This document shows, piece after piece, positions 25,056 to 33,129 of a DNA stretch of 64,000 nt (position 1 is the stretch's first letter; every line of letters starts with the position of its first letter). Source of the stretch: a virus; the IMG/VR virus record IMGVR_UViG_3300042731_004976, positions 103,993 through 167,992 of that record, one strand, 5' to 3'. The notes beneath the pieces were generated by a model. It ran no database searches. It saw only the letters and a list, made by a program, of their open reading frames with translations, and was not told where the DNA came from. The translations under genes and the position numbers were made by a program.

Positions 25056-25439
25056 ATGCCCTGGCACACATTCAAGTACAAGGTGCAGTTGGACGTCAAT
25101 TTCAACACGGCCCCCACGGAAGAGGACAAGCAGAGCGCTCACGAGGTTGCGCGTTTGCGCTTCATGGGCTTGCTGAGTTCGCTTTGGGAGGGCTGGACTC
25201 CGGTGGGCCCCAAGGGCAACGCGATCCTCCTGAAGGGCTACAGCGCGGTGCTCGGGGAATCGCTGACTCCAGCCGACTTGGAGGCGCAAGCGGTTCTCGC
25301 GAAGGAGCTGGACGAAGAGGTTCAGTTGGAGGCCCGCAAGTTGCAGCTGGTCAACACGGTCCTCGGGCTCGACGTCACAGATTCGCTGGAGCACTTCGAG
25401 GAGGTGTTACGCGGTGCCCTTTCGGAGAAGTTCCAATGA
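25056..25439 (+). CDS. Hypothetical protein
   Basis: A 127-aa helical protein with AAGGAG upstream of the ATG. No motif recognised. Confidence 0.6.
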   Translation: MPWHTFKYKVQLDVNFNTAPTEEDKQSAHEVARLRFMGLLSSLWEGWTPVGPKGNAILLKGYSAVLGESLTPADLEAQAVLAKELDEEVQLEARKLQLVNTVLGLDVTDSLEHFEEVLRGALSEKFQ

Positions 25440-25906
25440 GCGTGAAGAAGGTAGCAGTTCAAAACATTTCCTCCCCGAGCACGTTCACGGAGCAGGAGAT
25501 CGAGCTGGTTCGGTCCACGGTGGCCTCGGTTCTCGGCGAGAAGGTCGAGGTCGAGGTACTCGACGACGGAGAGACGATCCGTATCGGCAACGTCTCGGGC
25601 ATCGCAGTGGACGAGAACGAGGTGGCGACCATCGGAGGTCGGCGTACCAGGCGCGAGTTCACCCTCCTCAAGTTCGTTTACGACCCAGGCGTTCGCTACT
25701 ACCCGGATGGATCTGGAGAGCCTCCGAGCGAGGACTGCGAGTCTGTGGGAGCCTCCGATCCAGGCATCGGCCACGTGTTGGCGAAGGCGTGTGCACAGCA
25801 CATCGAGAACGAGGTCTGGGACTGCCTACAGGCTCGGGACGAGGCCGAAATGGCCGAAGAGATGCAGGAAGTCGAGCAGATGTTGGCGGAGGACTCCCCT
25901 AGCTGA
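25436..25906 (+). CDS. Hypothetical protein
   Basis: A 156-aa acidic protein with a strand-rich middle and a helical, Glu-rich end. ATGA overlap with the previous gene. Confidence 0.6.
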   Translation: MSVKKVAVQNISSPSTFTEQEIELVRSTVASVLGEKVEVEVLDDGETIRIGNVSGIAVDENEVATIGGRRTRREFTLLKFVYDPGVRYYPDGSGEPPSEDCESVGASDPGIGHVLAKACAQHIENEVWDCLQARDEAEMAEEMQEVEQMLAEDSPS

Positions 25907-25920
25907 CCCTGAGCCCCGTA

Positions 25921-25929
25921 TGGTAGGCT
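25921..25929 (+). promoter_or_regulatory. Class II (extended -10) promoter
   Basis: TGGTAGGCT with no TTGACA at the usual distance; ATG 25936 is 7 nt after the hexamer, so predicted leaderless. Confidence 0.5.
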
Positions 25930-25935
25930 CAGCGC

Positions 25936-26712
25936 ATGAAGATCATGGAAGGTGTCGAGCTGGATCCGAAGGAGTTTCGGGAACAAGCGGGGCTAGTGCC
26001 CCGATTCCCGGGTCTGCTGACTGAGGCTCAGAAGACGCTGACCTCTCAGGAGGTCGAACGTCTTCCCGAAGGCTCCCTCGTGGTTCCCAAGTCGGACTTG
26101 GGCATGTACTTGGTCCGAGTGCCCGGAGGTGTTGCGCCGATCACCATACTGCCGAAGCAGGCAGGCGGCGGACTTCCCGATGGGGAGGGATCCAAACAGT
26201 TCGGCAACGAGTTCGACTTGATCGTGAAGGGACGAGGCAAGGTTCCCACGCACAGCACGGCTGTGCGCCTCGTCACCGCTTGGGTACGTAGCCTACCTGT
26301 GCCTCGTCGGGAGTCTCGTTTGTCCGAAGCTGCGGTGTGGGACTCTGAGCGCTTCTGCGACGCCGTCCAGAAGCAAGCGAAGGCAAAGATCGGTAACAAG
26401 TATCTTCACTGCGATCACTACAACCAGTTCAACGACAAGCACGACCACGTGATCATCACCTTCGTGAACCTAGAAGGTCGTCCGGTCGGAGCTTCGGCCA
26501 TGAACAACAGAACGCAGTTCACGGTGGACGGGTTCGCGGCTCAGCTTGGACAGGATCCCCCGACAGGCAAGGTGAAGGTCAAGCAGCTCTCGGGCTTCGT
26601 CGGTAAGCAAGCTGGCTTGAAGTTTCGCGCCAAGACGGGTACGCCCGAGCAGATCGTCAAGTACCTCGTCGACTACATCGGACAGCTCGCGGAACTCGAA
26701 CCCAAGAGCTGA
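25936..26712 (+). CDS. Putative virion-packaged protein with N-terminal tag
   Basis: A 258-aa protein. Residues 1-20 (MKIMEGVELDPKEFREQAGL) match the N-termini of several other genes here. LLTE|A at residues 30-34 fits the (L/I)xE|A cleavage rule of T4-type prohead proteases. The mature part is mixed alpha/beta with a conserved-looking HCDHYNQFNDKHDHV segment; no family recognised. It may be loaded into the head and injected into the host. Confidence 0.6.
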   Translation: MKIMEGVELDPKEFREQAGLVPRFPGLLTEAQKTLTSQEVERLPEGSLVVPKSDLGMYLVRVPGGVAPITILPKQAGGGLPDGEGSKQFGNEFDLIVKGRGKVPTHSTAVRLVTAWVRSLPVPRRESRLSEAAVWDSERFCDAVQKQAKAKIGNKYLHCDHYNQFNDKHDHVIITFVNLEGRPVGASAMNNRTQFTVDGFAAQLGQDPPTGKVKVKQLSGFVGKQAGLKFRAKTGTPEQIVKYLVDYIGQLAELEPKS

Positions 26713-26730
26713 TTCCTCTTGCATGAGACC

Positions 26731-26750
26731 GGGGACTCACTACTGTCCCC
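26731..26750 (+). other. Hairpin GGGGAC...GTCCCC
   Basis: A 6-bp stem with an 8-nt loop after the tagged gene; there is no T-run, so terminator function is uncertain. Confidence 0.35.
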
Positions 26751-26757
26751 GACGCCT

Positions 26758-26952
26758 ATGAGGAAGTTTTCCGAAACGCACGGGCCGGACGCGGTCTGCA
26801 CGATCTGCGGCTCGTACGTTACCTCTTACCTAGACGTCGAAACGCGCGTCATTCGCATCCACTGCCCTGGTTGCGCTTCGCGCAAGTCACGACCCCCTTC
26901 ACAACCGACGCTCGATGCTGAGGGCGACGCTTCCGGGGGTCTACTGGCGTAA
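26758..26952 (+). CDS. Zinc-ribbon protein
   Basis: A 64-aa protein with CTIC and CPGC about 24 residues apart, a treble-clef-type spacing. The ATG at 26758 lacks a ribosome site; a TTG at 26719 is the alternative. Confidence 0.5.
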   Translation: MRKFSETHGPDAVCTICGSYVTSYLDVETRVIRIHCPGCASRKSRPPSQPTLDAEGDASGGLLA

Positions 26953-26961
26953 AACTCCTTG

Positions 26962-26970
26962 TGGTATGCT
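26962..26970 (+). promoter_or_regulatory. Class II (extended -10) promoter
   Basis: TGGTATGCT; ATG 26979 is 9 nt after the hexamer. Confidence 0.5.
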
Positions 26971-26978
26971 TCGTGGCC

Positions 26979-27770
26979 ATGAAGATCGTCGAGGACGTGG
27001 AGTTAGATCCTCAAGCGTTCCTTCTCGTTGCGGGAGTGCGATCTTCTTTGCCCTCCTTGGGAGAGGCGCGGCGCAAGCGAGTCAACACCAAGAAGATCGA
27101 AAAGGTCTTTCAGCAGACCGTCGAGCGAGTGGCTCGTGACTTGGAATCGTACGAGACCCCAGCTTCTATTGGTACAGGGCTGTTTGCTTCGGCGAGCGAC
27201 GCTCTGTCAGGTGCCGTGGACGCGAATTTGGAACGACTCGATCGCGTTTTGGGGGCTAAGAAGTTCCAAGCAGGAAGACAGGATCGAACTGAAGACTCCT
27301 ACGAGTTCTCGGACAATGCCTACGTGAGCTACGAGATCGAGTACCCCAAAACTGTCAGCTCTGTGGTTTCCTTCAGATTGGATCCTGTGGACGTCGTTGG
27401 CGGCGCTCTGCGGGACGACTGGTCTGAATACAAGGAGTGGCTGCCCGAGTTCTTGAAGCAGCGAGAGATTCGATCTGCGATCGAAGATCTTGCGCAGTCC
27501 GTGCTTCCGGAAAACAACAAGGATCATACTCCCACGAGTAAGGTAGCGGACGACGCTGTGGAGTTCGCCTACCAGAAGATGCACACGGACTACGATGTGG
27601 ACGATGACGACAGACCCGACGTCCCCGTGGAGGCCAGAGCCAAGCTTACCGCCTGGAGCCTGAGTCGAGAGGTTTCCATCAAGAGCGGGAAGATGCTCGT
27701 GCGGTCCGATGTGGAAATCAGGGCCGAGGTCTTGTGGCCCGGAGACCCTGAGTACCACGACTACTTCTGA
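26979..27770 (+). CDS. Putative virion-packaged protein with N-terminal tag
   Basis: A 263-aa protein starting MKIVEDVELDPQAFLLVAGV, a variant of the shared tag, followed by SLGE|AR, a possible prohead-protease site. The mature part is charged and helical, then strand-rich, with an Asp-rich stretch near residue 210. No family recognised. ATG 26979 is chosen because the tag begins there. Confidence 0.6.
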   Translation: MKIVEDVELDPQAFLLVAGVRSSLPSLGEARRKRVNTKKIEKVFQQTVERVARDLESYETPASIGTGLFASASDALSGAVDANLERLDRVLGAKKFQAGRQDRTEDSYEFSDNAYVSYEIEYPKTVSSVVSFRLDPVDVVGGALRDDWSEYKEWLPEFLKQREIRSAIEDLAQSVLPENNKDHTPTSKVADDAVEFAYQKMHTDYDVDDDDRPDVPVEARAKLTAWSLSREVSIKSGKMLVRSDVEIRAEVLWPGDPEYHDYF

Positions 27771-27773
27771 GCC

Positions 27774-27802
27774 TTGACCATCCTCTTCCTATATGGGATG
27801 GT
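27774..27802 (+). promoter_or_regulatory. Class I promoter
   Basis: TTGACC at 27774-27779, a 17-bp spacer starting ATCC, GATGGT at 27797-27802. ATG 27811 is 9 nt after the -10. Confidence 0.6.
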
Positions 27803-27810
27803 CCGGAGGC

Positions 27811-28317
27811 ATGTCCGATGACCTCATGGCGGAGTTCCAGGCTGCGGCTGTTCGTCAGTTCGGTTTGGACAAACCGTGGCCTGTCGTTGCGATCTTCGAT
27901 GCCGTACCCGGATGGCATGCGGTTACGCGAGAAGCGACAGAGCTATCCAATCCCTCAGACGAGGATCGGGAGCTGGGCATGAAGTACGTCATCATTCGCG
28001 CGTTCCCCATCAGCAAATGGGGCATGACCTGCCCGCCTGAGTACTACAAGGGGCCTGCGTTCTCCGCGCCTGAGGAGGGAGGGATCAGCGGGGCTCTCCT
28101 AGGAGCCCTGGCTCGGATGGGAGGGACCCGCACTCCTCACGTTTTCCTGCCCCTCGATCCGAGAGAAGACGAGCCCTCGTTCTTCCGTGTTGACCAACTG
28201 TGGGGTGTGTATCCTCCATCAGAAGGGACCGCGAAGGAGGTCATCGAGAAGGCGAAGGCTGCGCTACAAGAAGAGTCCGACAAGCTTCTGGCTCAGAAGC
28301 AGAAGGAACGCAGATGA
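27811..28317 (+). CDS. Hypothetical protein
   Basis: A 168-aa protein. ATG 27811 fits the promoter spacing; an earlier ATG (27793) lies inside the promoter. Contains PWPVVAIFDAVPGWHAV near the start. No family recognised. Confidence 0.6.
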   Translation: MSDDLMAEFQAAAVRQFGLDKPWPVVAIFDAVPGWHAVTREATELSNPSDEDRELGMKYVIIRAFPISKWGMTCPPEYYKGPAFSAPEEGGISGALLGALARMGGTRTPHVFLPLDPREDEPSFFRVDQLWGVYPPSEGTAKEVIEKAKAALQEESDKLLAQKQKERR

Positions 28318-28709
28318 ATCCGTCTTGTCCCTGCACGCACGCGACTCCTTGCCACCCCCGATGCACCTGCGTTAGTGGAGGCAGCTCGGTCGGATGCAAG
28401 CGTTGCTGCTCGTACGGTAGTCCCGAGCAGCAAGCTGCTGCTGCGAAGCGCATCGTCGAAGCTCTCGACGGCTATCGTCCCAAGAAGGGTCTCCCTTACT
28501 GTCAGCAAGTTGGATACATGCGCGGGGTGATGTTGGCTCTGGCTAAGGATCTTGCATACGCAGAGAACATGGGGATGGTGGCCGAATTGATGGAGCGCGC
28601 GTTCGAGCTGTTCGGTCTGGACGAGATTCCTCTGGACCCCTCCGGGTTGATCGACGGTCAAGCCCTAGATCGCTTGGGGGTCGACTCCGTTTGGAAGATC
28701 CCCTCATGA
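28314..28709 (+). CDS. Cys-rich N-terminal protein
   Basis: A 131-aa protein with nine cysteines in the first 33 residues (CPCTHATPCHPRCTCVSGG), which suggests a metal cluster, followed by a helical domain. Function unknown. Confidence 0.55.
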   Translation: MNPSCPCTHATPCHPRCTCVSGGSSVGCKRCCSYGSPEQQAAAAKRIVEALDGYRPKKGLPYCQQVGYMRGVMLALAKDLAYAENMGMVAELMERAFELFGLDEIPLDPSGLIDGQALDRLGVDSVWKIPS

Positions 28710-29071
28710 TTGCCGAGCGGCTTGTCTTCGTCAGTGCTCTCCTCTTTGGTGTGAGTCACGTCTGTAGTGCAACGGAACCCGTGGAGCAGGTCCAGGAAGG
28801 TTTCTGGCGCGTCGATCCCGTTCTTCCCTCGGTACGAGAGACGTACGAAGCGCCCGAGTACTATAACGGCCCCGACGGTTGGATTCAGGGCTACCCGTCT
28901 CCGAAGTGCAGCTCTTCGAAGACGTGCGTAGCGAACGGGTGCGAGACTCATGCTCTTCGCTGGTCTTGGGAGGATCCTCGTGAAGAGCCTACGTGGCCTA
29001 CCAACCTGATTGGATGCGAGTGCTCGTCAGGCAGGCCGGCGTACGTGTCCTGTCTCTATGAGGTGGATTGA
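28706..29071 (+). CDS. Exported Cys-containing protein
   Basis: A 121-aa protein with a signal peptide (residues 1-22, cleavage near CSA). The mature part has six cysteines and many Trp/Pro, consistent with a disulphide-bonded periplasmic protein. Confidence 0.6.
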   Translation: MIAERLVFVSALLFGVSHVCSATEPVEQVQEGFWRVDPVLPSVRETYEAPEYYNGPDGWIQGYPSPKCSSSKTCVANGCETHALRWSWEDPREEPTWPTNLIGCECSSGRPAYVSCLYEVD

Positions 29072-29397
29072 TGTTTTACGACCTAGTCGAGAGGGTGCTT
29101 TACTCAGGTCTTGTTGCCTTGGGAGGCGTGGTCTTCGGGATCTGTATAGGTGGGCTCATCGGTACTCGCCATGAACGAGATCGTTGTCTTGCCCTCTTGT
29201 GCCTCATCCATTCGAAGTTCCGGCTGCGCTCCAAGGGGGACGCTCTTCTGAATGTGGTCACGGATGACATAGCCAAGGGAACGAAGGCCCGAGCCTTTTC
29301 GGCGCGGCTTCAGAAGATGCAGTCCGCGAAGGGCGGTCTGCCTCACGAGGGGCACGAAACGTCTGAGGACGAAGTCATTCTCACCGAAGACAAGTAG
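29071..29397 (+). CDS. Membrane-anchored small protein
   Basis: A 108-aa protein with one hydrophobic Gly-rich helix at residues 11-33, then a basic helical domain likely in the cytoplasm. Function unknown. Confidence 0.6.
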   Translation: MFYDLVERVLYSGLVALGGVVFGICIGGLIGTRHERDRCLALLCLIHSKFRLRSKGDALLNVVTDDIAKGTKARAFSARLQKMQSAKGGLPHEGHETSEDEVILTEDK

Positions 29398-29409
29398 CTG
29401 TCGGTGGAG

Positions 29410-29415
29410 TATCCT
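29410..29415 (+). promoter_or_regulatory. Class II-like -10
   Basis: TATCCT 9 nt before the ART start codon; the upstream TG is replaced by AG. Weak match. Confidence 0.35.
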
Positions 29416-29423
29416 TCGCCCTG

Positions 29424-30314
29424 ATGCCCGCGGCCCTGTCCCACCTGATCTCAGAAGCCTACCTCGCGGTCGAGGCGGAAACCCCCGATCAGTACCGAGA
29501 CCGTACAGGCCGTTGTCCTCGTGGCTACCGTTTCGCTCAGGACAAGGATCGCTGTCTCACCAAGCAAGGCGTCAGCAAGACAGAACCGAGTACGGAGAAG
29601 GAAACCTTCGCTCCCTCACCCGAGAAGGTGGAGGCCATGGCGAAGCACGTGGACGCCGTGGACAAGGCGTTGGGGTTGAATCCTATCGAGGCGTACAGGA
29701 ACCGCGCGTCCCTTCCGACTGTGTTGCGTGACGAGTTCGACAGGCTCCCGAAGGAATCGCAGTTCTTGATCAGTACGGCTCAAGCAGCGAGCTACGAGTT
29801 CGAGCACTCTGTGGTGAAGAAGAAGCCGTTCCACGATCGCGTGTGCGGAGCGTGGGCAGAGGACACGAGTGCCATCGACGCGCATCGTATCCAGGGGGCT
29901 CTTGCCGCCAAGGGTGTGAATGGGAGCCCTGCGCCAGACGATCCCGATGCATCCTCCGTACGCAAGGAGGGCGCGGACAGCCAGGATTTCAACGACTGGA
30001 TCGATGATGTCCAAGCGTTCACGCAAGCCTACCTCAAGAAGCACGGGATCGAGGAGGTCACCGTGTACCGTGGGGTGAAGGGTCAGTTGGAAGGCGTGGA
30101 GAAGGGGGACGACATTGGCATCGCTTGTCGCGAAGCGTCCTCGTTTTCCTTGAGCCCTCGGCAGGCGAAGCGCTTCTCGGACAACGTGATCGCCATGAAG
30201 GTGCCAGCGTCTCGCATCCTGATGACTCCGGTGACCTCCTCCGAGTTGGTTGCGTTGGGCGAACACGAGATCGTCGTCATGGGTGCCTCGGATCTCAAGG
30301 GAGTCTTGGTATGA
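29424..30314 (+). CDS. ADP-ribosyltransferase, probably virion-packaged
   Basis: A 296-aa protein. The C-terminal half has the arginine-type ADP-ribosyltransferase triad: Arg in VTVYRGVKG (around residue 216), the Ser motif in ASSFSLSP (around residue 240) and the ExE motif GEHEIVVMG (around residue 278). The family moves ADP-ribose from NAD to protein or nucleic acid; T4 Alt and ModA are phage examples. The N-terminus MPAALSHLISE|AY carries a possible prohead-protease site, so like Alt it may be injected with the DNA. Residues 18-60 form a basic Cys-containing linker. Targets unknown. Confidence 0.8.
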   Translation: MPAALSHLISEAYLAVEAETPDQYRDRTGRCPRGYRFAQDKDRCLTKQGVSKTEPSTEKETFAPSPEKVEAMAKHVDAVDKALGLNPIEAYRNRASLPTVLRDEFDRLPKESQFLISTAQAASYEFEHSVVKKKPFHDRVCGAWAEDTSAIDAHRIQGALAAKGVNGSPAPDDPDASSVRKEGADSQDFNDWIDDVQAFTQAYLKKHGIEEVTVYRGVKGQLEGVEKGDDIGIACREASSFSLSPRQAKRFSDNVIAMKVPASRILMTPVTSSELVALGEHEIVVMGASDLKGVLV

Positions 30315-30466
30315 AGGTCATACGCATGAGCGCTGAAAACGAGAACTGGCTTCGCAAGAAGGACCGCAAGCGCAAGAAGAAGCGCGAGGCTCTAAGCGCA
30401 GATCAGAAGATCGAGGACTTGAGCAGAGAGTTGGACGCCGTGGGCTGCGTACCGAAGAAGGATTGA
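30311..30466 (+). CDS. Small Lys/Arg-rich protein
   Basis: A 51-aa protein overlapping the ART stop by 4 bp, with about one third Lys/Arg. Likely binds nucleic acid; no family. Confidence 0.55.
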   Translation: MKVIRMSAENENWLRKKDRKRKKKREALSADQKIEDLSRELDAVGCVPKKD

Positions 30467-30469
30467 CCC

Positions 30470-30775
30470 CTACTTGCGGCCCTTGTAGCCGGCCTTCTTC
30501 GCCTGTTTGAAGGCTTGGTCAATTGCCTTGTTCTCTGCGTCAGGTCCCTTCCAAACCCGAGCGGTGTCCAGGGCCATGTTTGCGTCCGTATCCCACAGCG
30601 TGACGGAGACTCCGTTCGTGATGCGGGCGACCTTCACTGCCGTTCCGTCCTCCGGGATCTCGTAGACCTTGATGACCTCGGTTTTCGTCTCGGACATCGG
30701 AGGCATGTGTCTCAGCGCACCCGCCCCCGCTAGCAGAGTTTTCGCATCCAGCTCCAGCCCTTCGACGATCTTCAT
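30470..30775 (-). CDS. Putative virion-packaged protein with N-terminal tag
   Basis: A 101-aa protein starting MKIVEGLELDAKTLLAGAGA, with PPMSE|T as the possible cleavage site (residues 25-30). The mature 70 residues are strand-rich and end in a Lys-rich helix. Convergent with the preceding gene. No family recognised. Confidence 0.6.
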   Translation of the reverse strand: MKIVEGLELDAKTLLAGAGALRHMPPMSETKTEVIKVYEIPEDGTAVKVARITNGVSVTLWDTDANMALDTARVWKGPDAENKAIDQAFKQAKKAGYKGRK

Positions 30776-30785
30776 GGGTCTGAGA

Positions 30786-30794
30786 AATCTACCA
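30786..30794 (-). promoter_or_regulatory. Class II (extended -10) promoter
   Basis: Minus strand TGGTAGATT; start codon 11 nt after the hexamer. Confidence 0.4.
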
Positions 30795-30934
30795 CCTCTC
30801 GCTTATCAAAAGCAGCCCCCGCGGAGTTCTTTCTTCTGAAGAGGTCGCAACGCCCTGGGTCTAGGCCCTGAGACGCTTCGCACATGAGGCAAGGGGCTTT
30901 CCGTGCGACCCCGCAAAAGGAGCTGAGAACACCC

Positions 30935-31123
30935 ATGCTGAAGCTGACAGGACGCCTTCTGGGCGAGTGGATGGATCGCCACCCCGATAACAGAGAGGAC
31001 TGGCGGCCCTGGGCCTTTCCCCGGAGGCTTCAGCCTCCGAGACAGACCCGGGACGCGGTCGAGCTGCGTTACATTCGCAAGCTAGATCGTGGTCATGAAG
31101 CTCTTGACCATCACGGGGCTTGA
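30935..31123 (+). CDS. Doubtful small ORF
   Basis: A 62-aa Arg/Trp-rich frame. AAAAGGAG lies 14 nt upstream, too far for a strong start. An 18-bp palindrome (CGGAGGCT-TC-AGCCTCCG) lies inside. The stretch 30776-30934 before it holds no gene. Coding status is open. Confidence 0.3.
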   Translation: MLKLTGRLLGEWMDRHPDNREDWRPWAFPRRLQPPRQTRDAVELRYIRKLDRGHEALDHHGA

Positions 31124-31132
31124 TGATACAAG
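31104..31132 (+). promoter_or_regulatory. Class I promoter for a non-coding RNA
   Basis: TTGACC at 31104-31109, a 17-bp spacer starting ATCA, TACAAG at 31127-31132. No start codon with a usable frame follows. Confidence 0.55.
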
Positions 31133-31138
31133 GGTAGG

Positions 31139-31397
31139 TGCAAGTCCCGACAACGGGCGAAAAACGGACCTCTCGTGTGGGGTCTACCTACTGAATGCAA
31201 ACCCAACTGTTGAGACGAACTAGAACGACACAGCGACATCGTCGTCGAAGGAGCGTCCCATGACGTAGCTACGTTGCCACTTCGTGGGCCCCTGAGAGGG
31301 GCCAAACAAATGTGAAAAGATCCCTCTGAGGATCACAAGTGAGGCCCCTTGTGCGGGGTACAGGAGCGGCAGGCAAGGAGCCTGCCGCTTCGCTTTT
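31139..31397 (+). ncRNA. Candidate structured non-coding RNA
   Basis: About 260 nt between a class I promoter and an intrinsic terminator, with no convincing ORF. Hairpins visible by eye include CCCG-ACAA-CGGG, GGCCCC-TGAGA-GGGGCC, GATCC-CTCTGA-GGATC and CCCC-TTGTG-CGGGG. It could be a regulatory RNA, a decoy or a packaged RNA; function unknown. Confidence 0.5.
31366..31397 (+). terminator. Intrinsic terminator
   Basis: GCGGCAGGC-AAGGA-GCCTGCCGC, a perfect 9-bp stem with a 5-nt loop, followed by TTCGCTTTT. Confidence 0.8.
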
Positions 31398-31398
31398 G

Positions 31399-31407
31399 TG
31401 GTAACGT
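31399..31407 (+). promoter_or_regulatory. Class II (extended -10) promoter
   Basis: TGGTAACGT; ATG 31415 is 8 nt after the hexamer. Confidence 0.4.
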
Positions 31408-31414
31408 GCGTGTC

Positions 31415-31630
31415 ATGTCCTACGTTCAGAAGCTGTGCGAGTGGTTCCGAGATCAAGACGACATCAAGTCGATCCAGATCACGGAGGACGTCGAGAACTT
31501 CACAGTGGACGATAGGGGCATGCCCGTGATCAAGTCGGCGTACCCGTTGAGCGAAGCTCAAGCGGAGGCGTTGTACAAGGTGGTGACCGGAATCATTCCT
31601 TCCGAGGACATCACCAATCAGGTACTGTAG
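31415..31630 (+). CDS. Hypothetical protein
   Basis: A 71-aa protein; the ATG at 31415 fits leaderless start from the class II site. Helix-strand-helix look, acidic. No family recognised. Confidence 0.55.
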   Translation: MSYVQKLCEWFRDQDDIKSIQITEDVENFTVDDRGMPVIKSAYPLSEAQAEALYKVVTGIIPSEDITNQVL

Positions 31631-31632
31631 AG

Positions 31633-31974
31633 CTACGCTTGGTTCATGGGCGTGGCGGTCCAGAGAGCCTGCTCTCCGTCCGCAGCTTGCACGTAGAACC
31701 ACACGGCGTAGCCGTTGACCACGTGAGCGTGTTCTTTAGCTTCGATCGTTAGAGCGCTGCGCATCCCAACTGAGAGTGGGATGCTCTTGGTCTTCAGGAG
31801 ATCTTGTCGGGACATCGTTCGAACGATGGTTCCTGTGACAGCGTCTTCCAGAACAACGCATACGAGGTCCGTAGTGCCGTTCTTGCGAGCTTCGTTGATG
31901 GCGTAGTTGATGACCTCCAACGCGCTTTGGAACACGCGCTGGACGCTGGGGTGGGGTTCTTGACCTACGATCAT
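31633..31974 (-). CDS. Hypothetical protein
   Basis: A 113-aa mixed alpha/beta protein, last gene of a three-gene minus operon, overlapping the upstream stop by 4 bp. Confidence 0.6.
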   Translation of the reverse strand: MIVGQEPHPSVQRVFQSALEVINYAINEARKNGTTDLVCVVLEDAVTGTIVRTMSRQDLLKTKSIPLSVGMRSALTIEAKEHAHVVNGYAVWFYVQAADGEQALWTATPMNQA

Positions 31975-32435
31975 GGTGGTCCCCAGACTCCCTCGACAGG
32001 GGTGACTCGGGCAAGCACTTCATTGATCTCGCTCTCGACCGCATCGAGGGACTTCGTGTGGTCCTCGGGATAGTACGAGACGTAGAGCCGACCAGCGTTC
32101 CGCCAGAACTTCCCACCGAAGCCGAAGACGCCGCAGAACCGAAACTCGGTGGCCGAGTGCTCCTTCTCCAGGAAGGAGTGGATGAAGTACTTGCGGGCGC
32201 CCTCACCGTCGTAGGCGCTGGCGAACAAGACGAGGATGCTCCAACACGCGCTGTAGAGAGAAGCATCGTGCGGGTAGGGTTCGGGACGTAGGTCGCTGAG
32301 GTGCTTCTCACGCACCGAAGCCGAGCGCTCGAAGAAGAGGTCGGTGTCCATGCGCGCTCGCTTGAGACTCTTGAAGACCTTGACCCAGGAGGCGTACAGC
32401 TCGGGGGGCAGTCCCGGGATCTCAGGAATCGCCAT
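31971..32435 (-). CDS. Hypothetical protein
   Basis: A 154-aa protein with a Phe/Gly-rich core (FCGVFGFGGKFWRN). Overlaps the upstream gene by 14 bp. No family recognised. Confidence 0.6.
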   Translation of the reverse strand: MAIPEIPGLPPELYASWVKVFKSLKRARMDTDLFFERSASVREKHLSDLRPEPYPHDASLYSACWSILVLFASAYDGEGARKYFIHSFLEKEHSATEFRFCGVFGFGGKFWRNAGRLYVSYYPEDHTKSLDAVESEINEVLARVTPVEGVWGPP

Positions 32436-32643
32436 CGGTCAGCATCTCCCGAGGACCGACTTTGAAGGGAATCACGCCGCGCTTCCACCGGATGTCGCAG
32501 TCTTCGCATGTGAATACGAGCTTGGTAAGATCTTCGGAGAATTCGTTCCCTCCGTCGACCCCTATCTCCTCGCCACATTGCGGGCATTCGTCCGAGTAGT
32601 AGAGGCTACGGAGATGGGCGCAGACGCGAACTTCTTCCGGCAT
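32422..32643 (-). CDS. Zinc-ribbon protein
   Basis: A 73-aa protein with CPQC (residue 20) and CEDC (residue 46), a clear zinc-ribbon spacing. First gene of the operon; predicted leaderless. Confidence 0.65.
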   Translation of the reverse strand: MPEEVRVCAHLRSLYYSDECPQCGEEIGVDGGNEFSEDLTKLVFTCEDCDIRWKRGVIPFKVGPREMLTDGDS

Positions 32644-32649
32644 GCCGCG

Positions 32650-32678
32650 ACTTTACTAGGTGATAACTGCGTTGTCAA
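32650..32678 (-). promoter_or_regulatory. Class I promoter
   Basis: Minus strand TTGACA (32673-32678), 17-bp spacer, TAAAGT (32650-32655); the A of the ATG is 7 nt after the -10. Confidence 0.7.
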
Positions 32679-32691
32679 TTGAGTCCAAGGC

Positions 32692-32700
32692 TGCTACCTT
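32692..32700 (+). promoter_or_regulatory. Class II-like promoter
   Basis: TGCTACCTT; ATG 32710 is 10 nt downstream. Divergent from the class I site. Confidence 0.35.
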
Positions 32701-32709
32701 GGGCGGCTC

Positions 32710-32898
32710 ATGGACGAACCCCTCCCGCAAGTCGGTCGGTGCGAAGCCATCGATCTCGTTCCTACAGAGGATGATGCCAAGGCCGTACGTTGCGTGAACA
32801 GCGGCGTCCGCGTATTCGAGCGTGACGAGTTCGGGCGGGGACGTACACGCATCGCTTGTGCCTACCACCGCTCTTTGATCGACACGCAGCTATCCTGA
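32710..32898 (+). CDS. Hypothetical small protein
   Basis: A 62-aa acidic protein with two cysteines. No family recognised. Confidence 0.5.
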   Translation: MDEPLPQVGRCEAIDLVPTEDDAKAVRCVNSGVRVFERDEFGRGRTRIACAYHRSLIDTQLS

Positions 32899-32913
32899 GG
32901 AGAAGCTCTATTC

Positions 32914-33129
32914 ATGAAGACTGTACATACGATCGATGCTGGTCGTCTTCTTGTGATTCTTCGATCCGATGGGCAAGTGTACGTGGCAGACAAGTCTGAC
33001 GTGGACACGTCATCGTTTGGATCCTTCGCGGAGAAGGCGAAGCCTGTAGCAAGCTCGGCTCCCGGTTGTGATGGCCTGGCCGACGCGCTGCACGAGATGG
33101 CGACCTTCATTCGGGAGCACAAGTCATGA
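32914..33129 (+). CDS. Hypothetical protein
   Basis: A 71-aa protein preceded by GAGGAG; strand-rich N-terminus (RLLVILRSDGQVYVAD) and a C-terminal helix. ATGA overlap with the AAA gene suggests linked roles. Confidence 0.55.
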   Translation: MKTVHTIDAGRLLVILRSDGQVYVADKSDVDTSSFGSFAEKAKPVASSAPGCDGLADALHEMATFIREHKS

